NCBI GenBank assembly: GCA_964016885.1
Contig: OZ024749.1
Location: 27,307,372 to 27,371,371 of the forward strand
Length of the DNA stretch: 64,000 bases
Direction: 5' to 3'
Source: Eledone cirrhosa
Lineage: Eukaryota; Mollusca; Cephalopoda; Octopoda; Eledonidae
Every line of letters starts with the position of its first letter. The stretch's first letter is position 1. This document shows, in pieces, positions 56,435-64,000 of the stretch. The notes under the pieces were generated by a model that was not told the origin of the DNA, ran no database searches, and saw nothing but the letters and a program-made list of their open reading frames with translations. The position numbers and the translations under genes were made by a program.

Positions 56435-57680
56435 AGGTAGGGTGGAGTGGTGGTGTGGTGTTGGTACAACAGTGGGTGTAGTGGTGAGGAGTGGTGGTAA
56501 TGTGGTGGAGTGGTGTTGGTACAACAGTGGGTGTAGTGGTGATGTAGGTGGGGGTGATGTGGTGGAGTGGTGTTGGTACAACAGTGGGTGTAGTGGTGAT
56601 GTAGGTGGGGGTGATGTGGTGGAGTGGTGTTGGTACAACAGTGGGTGTAGTGGTGATGTAGGTGGGGATGATGTGGTGGAGTGGTGTTGGTACAACAGTG
56701 GGTGTAGTGGTGATGTAGGTGGGGGTGATGTGGTGGAGTGGTGTTGGTACAACAGTGGGTGTAGTGGTGATGTAGGTGAAGTAAAGAGGTGGTGAGGAGT
56801 GGTGGTAATGTGGTGGAGTGGTAGAGGTACAACAATGGAGGTGGTGGTGATGTAGGTGGGGGTGATGTGGTGGAGTGGTGTTGGTACAACAGTGGGTGTA
56901 GTGGTGATGTAGGTGGGGGTGATGTGGTGGAGTGGTGTTGGTACAACAGTGGGTGTAGTGGTGATGTAGGTGAAGTAAAGAGGTGGTGAGGAGTGGTGGT
57001 AATGTGGTGGAGTGGTAGAGGTACAACAATGGAGGTGGTGGTGATGTAGGTGGGGGTGATGTGGTGGAGTGGTGTTGGTACAACAGTGGGTGTAGTGGTG
57101 ATGTAGGTGAAGTAAAGAGGTGGTGAGGAGTGGTGGTAATGTGGTGGAGTGGTAGAGGTACAACAATGGAGGTGGTGGTGATGTGGTGGAGTGGTGTTGG
57201 TACAACAGTGGGTGTAGTGGTGATGTAGGTGAAGTAAAGAGGTGGTGAGGAGTGGTGGTAATGTGGTGGAGTGGTAGAGGTACAACAATGGAGGTGGTGG
57301 TGATGTAGGTGGGGGTGATGTGGTGGAGTGGTGTTGGTACAACAGTGGGTGTAGTGGTGATGTAGGTGGGGGTGATGTGGTGGAGTGGTGTTGGTACAAC
57401 AGTGGGTGTAGTGGTGATGTAGGTGAAGTAAAGAGGTGGTGAGGAGTGGTGGTAATGTGGTGGAGTGGTAGAGGTACAACAATGGAGGTGGTGGTGATGT
57501 AGGTGGGGGTGATGTGGTGGAGTGGTGTTGGTACAACAGTGGGTGTAGTGGTGATGTAGGTGAAGTAAAGAGGTGGTGAGGAGTGGTGGTAATGTGGTGG
57601 AGTGGTAGAGGTACAACAATGGAGGTGGTGGTGATGTGGTGGAGTGGTGTTGGTACAACAGTGGGTGTGTTGGTATAACA
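56435..57680. repeat. 57-bp G-rich minisatellite with two unit types, about 22 units
   Basis: Unit type 1: GATGTAGGTGGGGGTGATGT then GGTGGAGTGGTGTTGGTACA then ACAGTGGGTGTAGTGGT. Type 2 contains GAAGTAAAGAGGTGGTGAGG, AGTGGTGGTAATGTGG, GGTAGAGGTACAACAATGGA and GGTGGTG. They alternate in a higher-order pattern across 56780-57650, while 56510-56770 is pure type 1. 57 is a multiple of three, so open frames of about 490-507 codons run along the - strand (His/Thr/Pro/Cys-rich) in three frames at once; that is expected of the repeat. Degenerate units continue to about 57890. Confidence 0.95.
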
Positions 57681-57959
57681 GTGAGTGTGGTGGTGGTGAT
57701 GTAGTGGAGCGGTGTTGGTAAAATAGGGGGTTGTTGTATGGTGAATAGTGTGGTGTAAGTTTGGAGGTGTAGCAATATTGATACAATAGTATGGTGGAGT
57801 GATGTGGTGGTGTTGATACAACAGTGCAGTGGAGTGGTGGTGTTGATACAATAGTGAGATGGTGTGGTGGGGTGTTGATACAACAGAAGGTTGTTTCTGT
57901 TATTACCAAGTTTTACAACAACCTAACAATCTTCCTTCCAGTTTAAATTTAAATGTAGG

Positions 57960-58200
57960 TGGTTTATAATTTCAGTCGAAGGCCAGAATTTGGAGGTCAA
58001 CAAGTTCGAGTTTGTATCTCCTTTGAAGGAGAAAGAGACAGAGAGAATGCTGGACCTGCAACAGACTGATACTTTCTTTATTGACCCTGAAAGAATGAAT
58101 GGTAAAATCGACTTCTCTGCAGGATTTGAACTCAGAAAGCTGAGATTTGGAACAGGTATCCAACTCTAACAACCATCTTATCTACTGGACCTACAAAAAC
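57960..58200 (-). mobile_element. Diverged SINE-like repeat
   Basis: ACTTTCTTTATTGACCCTGA, AAGAATGAATGGTAAAATCG and GGATTTGAACTCAGAAAGCT resemble antisense family C bodies, with a different 5' part. Confidence 0.5.
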
Positions 58201-58214
58201 CTCAATTCATAATA

Positions 58215-58335
58215 TTTGGAACATAGTAAATGTTCTTCTTTACCCACTTATTCCTGAGAAGGTCATGGGGGCAGAGTCCTCAAGAGCACCTTCCAGTAGG
58301 CCCCGTCTCCAAATGATTCAGCTGGATCCAAAATA
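58215..58335 (+). mobile_element. LINE-derived repeat fragment
   Basis: TTTACCCACTTATTCCTGAG AAGGTCATGG then CAAATGATTCAGCTGGATCC shares text with the end of the fragment at 31100-31205 (GGATCCAGCCGGATCAGTTG, CTACCCACTTATTCCTGAGA), rearranged. Confidence 0.45.
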
Positions 58336-58384
58336 AATGTTTAACGCAAAATAAAAGTGCAACTTATTAAATACATAAAGGTGA

Positions 58385-58550
58385 TTCTTTAACCCTTTCA
58401 TCGCCATACTTCTAATGAAAGACAATGCTTATGAAATCAAGAATTTGTAGAAATTTAGTAATATAACTTTCTCATTATCAAGCTTATGTTTGGAACAAAA
58501 CTTAGCAAAGGTTCTTACATAAAAATATAATGAAAATGTTTAGATAAATA
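58385..58550. mobile_element. Possible second TTAA-type MITE
   Basis: TTTAACCCTTTCATCGCCAT at the left; internal ACTTAGCAAAGGTTCTTACA TAAAA is the reverse of text near 27330-27365 (TAAGAACCTCTGCTAAGTTC), where TTTTTAACCCTTTTAGTATC also occurs. So two copies of a separate CCCTTT-ended repeat may exist (27256-27375 and here). Weak. Confidence 0.35.
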
Positions 58551-59039
58551 TTTATATATATATAACTGAGTGTATCTGGTTTAGAAAAGGTACACTGCAA
58601 CCCTGCATGTCATAAGAAATGACTAAAGGTGCTTATATGAAAGTGCTTATATGAAAAGGTGCTTATATGAAAGAAAGGTCACAAATTTGATGCCTCTTGT
58701 ATTCTAGAGGTATAGTCAAAATTGGGTCTTGAAACCTTGGGTGGTACTTTTGTTCTGTGTATGAACATAAATAAATTATATATATACACACACAGAGTAT
58801 AAATGTATGTATGTGCAGTGTGTCTATATGTATGTGTATTTTTATATTACATTCAATATTTCACACACCCCACCACACAACACAACACAACACATCATTT
58901 TACGCTCATTTTCCCATGCTAGCATGGATTGGACAGTATACTTAAAACAGTTATCTAGAATGTACTGTATATACAAGTGTATGCATGTGTGTGCGTATGC
59001 ATGTTTGTATGTATATATATATATATGTACATAAAACTG

Positions 59040-60010
59040 ACATCCCACAAACTGACCAAATCAATCCAGGAGGAGGACACATCTTTTGTCATCTTGACTG
59101 CAGATCATGTAGGTCTACAGCTGGACTGAAAAGCCATCTGGGAGGTCAGGAAAAGATAGTCGGTAGCGTTGGAGATACACAAAGAGACAGCTATCATCTG
59201 TAAAAATGAAGCAGTCACCAAGTATGTATGTTCATATGTATGTACAGTACAAGATGTTTGCATGTATAGTGTAAATGTATATAGAGCCATTAAAGCAAGG
59301 ACTGGAAAAATGGGGGCAGGAAAGAGCAATACCAAGTAACTAAAAGAGAAGCTAGACGACAGGTTTACTTTGCACACAGAGAAGCAGAAAACAAAAGGTT
59401 TGCTAATGTTCTACAACATGAGGATCAACAGTGTAAGGTGTTCTGCATTGTGAAGCAATGTATCAATATAAATTAGGATGCTGTTGAGAAGGAATATATT
59501 TAGAATGACACAGGTACACTTTAGCCTTGTATGTATATTTGAACCCAAGATTCCTGGTGGAGTTATAGGGGCACTATAATGTCATACAGTGTTTCTTGGG
59601 CCTTGGGCATTTTAAAAACTTAGTGGAGTCTATCTTCTCTCCAAGTCAGAAAACAGCCGATTTCTTCTACAGAAGGAGAGAGAGTGACAATAGAGGAAGA
59701 ATCAACCCTACTACGAGACTGGTACTTTTTTTTATAGACTTTGAAAGGACGAAAAGTAAAGTTGACCATGGTAGGATTTGAATTCTGCAAACAGAGAGCT
59801 GGAACGAACACTACAAAGCATTCTACCCAACATTCTAACAACTCTACCAATTTTCTGACTTACTTAGCCTAACTAACATTCAAGAGAAAGAGGACTAGGA
59901 ATGCTACTATGAGAAGTTGATGAATGTAGAGAATGAGTGGAAGGAAAGGGACTACTGTAACGAGCCGTTTATCAAAATAGACAGTTACAGGGTCAAAGAA
60001 GCATGTGTAT
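59040..60010 (+). mobile_element. RTE-like LINE remnants interrupted by a SINE
   Basis: 59085-59160 reads FCHLDCRSCRSTAGLKSHL, a Cys/His finger typical of LINE polyproteins. 59340-59470 reads REARRQVYFAHREAENKRFA then NVLQHEDQQCKVFCIVKQ, matching the linker that precedes the RT in the LINE at 2013-4275. 59900-59990 reads YYEKLMNVENEWKGKDYC then NEPFIKIDSYRVKEA, the next part of the same polyprotein. Between them, 59640-59850 is a SINE-like insertion (GACTGGTACTTTTTTTTATA, GACCATGGTAGGATTTGAAT). The order of the finger relative to the linker suggests two LINE copies or a rearrangement. Confidence 0.65.
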
Positions 60011-60639
60011 GTGTGTGTGTTTTTTTTTTAATCTACATTTAATATTTCACACACATGCGCCCCCATGGATTCGTACAACACAATATTATATAAAATAGGG
60101 TTATCAAAGAATGCACACACACATATATATGCATGCACTTATGTACATGTATATATATATATATAGGGGATGGTGTATGTGCTGTCTATATGTATGTGTA
60201 AATTTATTCTCCATTCAGTACTTCACATTCACACACCACCACCATCATCACCACCACCACACATTTCCATTCACACAACACACTATTATATAACATACGA
60301 TAATCAAAGAATGTCGCAAATACTTGTTTGATACTGTACAATTGTGTGTGGGATTATTTCTATAAAACTAGATCAGTGAAGTACTACTACACCTGTAATA
60401 CAACCAGCTGGTCAGCTGGTGGTTGAGAGGTTAGTGTGTGGAGATGGGTACGGTTATTTCTATCAAACCAGATCAGTGAAGTATTACTCTTGTAATACAA
60501 CCAGCAGAGTGGTGGTGTTGGTGGAGTAGTTATTGTTTGTGTAGATGTTATTTCTATAAAACCTACAGTGAAGTAATAACTTGTAATACATCAAACTGGT
60601 TGAATAGTGCAGTAGTAATATACCAAGTTGGTCAGTTAG

Positions 60640-61075
60640 TGAAGTAGTACTACAACAAACTGGTCAGTTAGTGGAGTAGTACCATACCAGGTTGGTCAGG
60701 TAGAGCAGTAGTAGTATACCATACCAAGTTGGTCAGGTAGTGCAGTAGTATTATACCATACCAGGTTGGTCAGGTAGAGCAGTAGTAGTATACCATACCA
60801 AGTTGGTCAGGTAGTGCAGTAGTATTATACCATACCAAGTTGGTCAGGTAGTGCAGTAGTATTATACCATACCAAGTTGGTCAGGTAGTGCAGTAGTATT
60901 ATACCATACCAAGTTGGTCAGGTAGTGCAGCAGTATTATACCATACCAAGTTGGTCAGTTAGTGAAGTAGTACTACACCAAACTGGTCAGTTAGTAATAC
61001 ACCAAGTTGGTCAGTTAGTGGGGTAGTACTACACCAAGTTAGTCAGTTGGTGCAGTAATATATTTGTACTATACC
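60640..61075. repeat. 37-bp minisatellite, about 11 copies
   Basis: Unit GTAGTATTATACCATACCAA then GTTGGTCAGGTAGTGCA. Variants AGAGCA, AGTATA and shortened units at both ends; degenerate related text begins about 60380 (ACCAGCTGGTCAGCTGGTGG). No gene nearby. Confidence 0.92.
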
Positions 61076-61244
61076 AAGCTGGTTAGTTGGTGAACAGTTA
61101 TTGTGTAGTTGTGTGTAAGATTATTTTTAAAAAGACAATAAGAAACTACCTGGATAGTGTATGTATGTGTGAATGTGAGTATTATGCACATGTATGTGGG
61201 ATTATTTCTATAAAAATATACTAGAAAACACCTGAATGGTGTGT

Positions 61245-61930
61245 GTTGTATGTGGTTATTTCTAGAAAGTTAGATCAGTAACAAAACTCACCTCTAACCT
61301 GTCTCAGGGTACAGTGTCTATATATATGTGGTTATTTCTATAAAGTTAGATCAGTAACAAAACTCACCTCTAACCTGTCTCGGTGTACAATGTGTCTATA
61401 TATGTGGTTATTTCTATAAAAGTGAGACTACACTATATAGTGGTCATGTAGGCGTCACAACAAAAGCAGGCACTCAGTCCACACTGTAAAGTGGTTGTGT
61501 AGGTGTCAACAAAAAGCACCCAGTCCACACTGTAAAGTGGTTGGCGTTAGGAAGTGCATCCAGTCGTAGAAACCAAGCCAAAATCAGTTCTGTGTGAGCG
61601 AATCACGGTCCCCCGACCTGATCTCTCACAAAGGGACAGACCGTCCTACTCATGCTGGCGTGGAAGATGGATGTTAAACGATGATGATGAGACCATTAAC
61701 AAAACTCACCTCCAAACCTGTCTTGATGTACAGTGCGTCTATAAATATATGTGTGTGTGTGTGTGTCTGTGTGTGTGGTTATTTCTATAAAGTTAGACCA
61801 GTAACAAAACTCACCTCCAACCTGTCTTGGTGTACAGTATATATATATATGTGGTTATTTCTTTAAAAGTGAGACCAGTAACAAACTCACCTCCTACCAG
61901 GCTTGGTGGACAAATAATATTTAATTAACA
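61245..61930. repeat. Approximately 76-80-bp tandem repeat split by a family D repeat
   Basis: Units GTGGTTATTTCTATAAAGTT, AGATCAGTAACAAAACTCAC and CTCTAACCTGTCTCGGTGTA start near 61250, 61330, 61405, 61778 and 61853. Between 61440 and 61690 is an inserted family D repeat (AAAGCACCCAGTCCACACTG, GCGTTAGGAAGTGCATCCAG) ending ATGATGATGAGA. Confidence 0.8.
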
Positions 61931-62347
61931 ACCTTCAGTAGAGCTGAGATTAGTGGATGGTGAAAATTACTTTTTTTTCTCTCAACCCATCACTATTTGT
62001 CTGTCACTAATCTGTGTAATCAATATTAAGATTTCAGATTAGCGTGCGAGTTTGTATTAAGCTATATGCGTCTGTAGGCATGTGTATATACATGAACGAT
62101 GGTGATGATGTGTGTTTATGTGCATAAATAGATGTGTGCATGCATATAAGTGTACATATATGAATGTGTGTGTGTGTGTAGCTATGACAAGGTGAGTAAA
62201 AGATATTTTCGACAAAACTGTTCTATTAGAGAATGGGTGAAAGTTGGGAGATAGCAATACAGCCACCAGATATGGTTAGTTGCAATATAAAAGCACTTCT
62301 ACTAAGCGAATAAGCAACCCTGGACCAACAGCAGTATATATACATAT

Positions 62348-62715
62348 ACAGTTTACCCACAGCATTCGCGCTCCTGGCTATTCAGGGAATTTTCCTTAGA
62401 ACTTAACTAATAATTGTTCATGGAAACCACCGTATATTCTCAGAATCGTAATTATCTTCCGCGACTTTTATTATGGCCTTTTTCATGGCAATATATATAT
62501 TTTTTAACACTAAATTATTAATATCAATATACTGTATTTGCCGGCCTATTGGGTGCCTCTTCACATAAGATGCTCCCTCTTTTTTTATAATATTTTCCGT
62601 TATATTTTGACGTTCATAGGCATTTTTATGGACCACATCCAATATTCGCAGTTTTTCACACTTTGTTCACAGTGCTCGAGGAATGTAACCCCCTACGAAT
62701 ACCGGGGGACTACTG
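62348..62715. mobile_element. pogo/Tigger-like MITE, copy 2
   Basis: Right end, reversed: CAGTAGTCCCCCGGTATTCG then TAGGGGGTTACATTCC; left end CAGTTTACCCACAGCATTCG. Shares about 330 bp with 50576-50908, with an additional segment around GCCTCTTCACATAAGATGCT. The CAGTAGTCCCCC...TATTCG end is close to the pogo/Tigger terminal consensus. Confidence 0.65.
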
Positions 62716-62849
62716 GGTGTGTGTATATATGTATATATAGATAGTTCAAGAATAGATGAGGCAAACACAGAGTAGCAAAAACAAGTATTATTAGTTTCAT
62801 GCTTAGGAAGAAGTAAATGAAGGTTTCGTATGTCTTTATTATATATAGA

Positions 62850-62945
62850 AATGACTTCTACAGGACTAGAACTATTTCTAGAATGATTTCATATGAATGA
62901 AGTCCTATCCCTGTAGAAGCCATTTCTATATATAAGCTAAAGATG
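62850..62945. repeat. Short hairpin repeat
   Basis: TATATAGAAATGACTTCTAC AGGACTAGAAC pairs with the reversed GTCCTATCCCTGTAGAAGCC ATTTCTATATA, with a short loop around ATTTCATATGAATG. The same arm (AGAAATGGCTCCTACAGGAC TAGAACTGTTTC) appears singly at 9446-9490 in a RAE1 intron. Confidence 0.6.
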
Positions 62946-63362
62946 CCTATATGCATTGAGTACCTTCTTTAATTGTGGTTATCTCCCAACACCACATATT
63001 TTATATATCATCATCATCATCATCTTCGTCGTTTAACGTCCGTTTTTCATGCTAGCATGGGTTAGACTATATATATATAGTCTCATGATGTGGTCAACCC
63101 GTCTAACCCATGCAAGCATGGAAAAATAGACAAACGGCGATGATGATGACACACACACACACATACATATATATATATATCCAAATATTTGAGGTCCATG
63201 GGTAATCTGCTGGCTGGACAGGATGGAAAAATCGATTTTTTTTGTCTTTACTCAAATCTTTTTTGTGTTTCTCCTTTGTGATCCTGTCCCTATTTTGTAC
63301 TCCTCTTTCCAATATAAAGCATGAAACTAATAAGACTTTTGTACCTGTTTGTTGTCTCCTTG

Positions 63363-63390
<28 letters not shown>

Positions 63391-63398
<8 letters not shown>

Positions 63399-64000
63399 GA
63401 CGTAAAATAAGAACATTTTAAAAATTAAAAATTAATTTACTAAAATTTTCACTCCTACTAATTAGTTTCTGTAAGGGAATAAATATAGTTACGCAATGCA
63501 ACTATAGAGAAGTCCTTACGTCACCAGGGAGTCTAGTCTCAGCTAAGTTCCCAGGCAATGTGCGGACACTAGGAACCCATATAAAAATAAAAATTCAGTG
63601 GATGGAATAAAGCTAGCGGGGACTAAATTCCAGGGCACTGAAAAAATTCACTGCCTACTTGGTCAGTGGCAAATTCTAAAGAATCAATCACGTGACACTG
63701 AGGTTAATCAGTGAGGAGTGGGGTGGTATTATGACAAGAGCCTAACTACTACCATGAACCATAGCAGTAAATTTTGGCAAGTTTCGCTCAACAAATAATT
63801 TGGAGATAAATATAGAGAATTAGTATATCTACCAACATATGTATACCCATGCTAGCAAATATATATGTTATGTCTTAGTACCTTTGTGGTTCTATGCAGG
63901 GGGGTGCAGAACAATTATATGAAAGACGTAAAATAAGAAAATTTTAAAAATTAAAAATTAACTTACTTACTAAAATTTTCACTCCTACTAATTAGGAGTG
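63391..64000 (+). repeat. Direct repeats of about 76 bp, 527 bp apart, at the right edge
   Basis: ATATGAAAGACGTAAAATAA, TTTTAAAAATTAAAAATTAA and ACTAAAATTTTCACTCCTAC TAATTAG occur at 63391-63466 and again at 63918-63993, almost identical. The 450 bp between holds CCAGGGAGTCTAGTCTCAGC and ACACTAGGAACCCATATAAA text with no coding potential. It may be the first period of a satellite with a unit of about 527 bp, or two flanking repeats of an insertion. The window ends before it can be told. Confidence 0.7.

Noticed and set aside
56360..57909. Three - strand frames of 486-507 codons, His/Thr/Pro-rich, and a + frame rich in Gly/Val/Trp
   Set aside because: The 57-bp unit is a multiple of three and stop-free; codon content simply follows the repeat.
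63391..63993. Long terminal repeats of an LTR retrotransposon
   Set aside because: Repeats are only about 76 bp, do not begin TG or end CA, and there is no primer-binding site, polypurine tract or gag/pol coding sequence between them.

Overview
This window looks like nuclear DNA of a cephalopod mollusc, most likely an octopus-like species. The evidence is intron-rich animal genes with GT/AG splice sites, very dense tRNA-derived SINEs of cephalopod type, RTE-like LINE pieces, many TA- or TTAA-flanked DNA-transposon remnants, and long AT/AC microsatellites. The species assignment is inference. No bacterial features, rRNA genes, true tRNA genes or CRISPR arrays were seen.

Four protein-coding genes were rebuilt exon by exon. 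(1) The last two exons of a regucalcin (RGN) gene lie on the + strand, 409-5006; its upstream exons are outside the window. (2) A complete RAE1 mRNA-export WD40 gene lies on the - strand, with coding exons from 17328 down to 8657, 369 aa, and every coding intron in phase 0. (3) A complete TATDN1 (TatD-family metal-dependent nuclease) gene lies on the + strand, 20438-33356, 12 coding exons, 298 aa. (4) A nearly complete TMEM214 (ER-membrane protein) gene lies on the - strand, with 15 coding exons from 55519 down to 33794, 652 codons; only its N-terminal exon(s) are missing and may lie beyond 64000. RGN and RAE1 converge. RAE1 and TATDN1 are head to head, possibly with overlapping 5' ends. TATDN1 and TMEM214 converge tail to tail with only 437 bp between stop codons.

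Nearly everything else is repeat. 1-8600: DNA-transposon remnants, SINEs, a 2.3-kb antisense LINE inside the RGN intron, then a 1.26-kb AT/AC microsatellite. 8.6-17.3 kb: RAE1, with a 47-bp minisatellite of about 23 copies and an internally deleted mariner element in its introns. 17.3-24.9 kb: the least repetitive stretch, holding the promoter candidates. 24.9-33.4 kb: TATDN1 with many SINE copies in its introns. 33.8-55.5 kb: TMEM214, whose introns carry a 3.1-kb 22-bp minisatellite, two long near-perfect foldback (hairpin) elements and a pogo/Tigger-like element. 55.5-64 kb: SINEs, a 57-bp G-rich minisatellite of about 22 copies, an RTE-like LINE broken by a SINE, a 37-bp minisatellite, and a 76-bp direct repeat 527 bp apart at the right edge.

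The four genes do not form a pathway. They are ordinary housekeeping animal genes sharing one neighbourhood. The most unusual content is structural: long intronic inverted repeats that would form double-stranded RNA in an animal group known for heavy A-to-I editing, TTAA-flanked piggyBac-like miniature elements in five copies, closely apposed poly(A) signals of two converging genes, and a possible RAE1 leader exon and promoter lying beyond the first exon of TATDN1 on the opposite strand.
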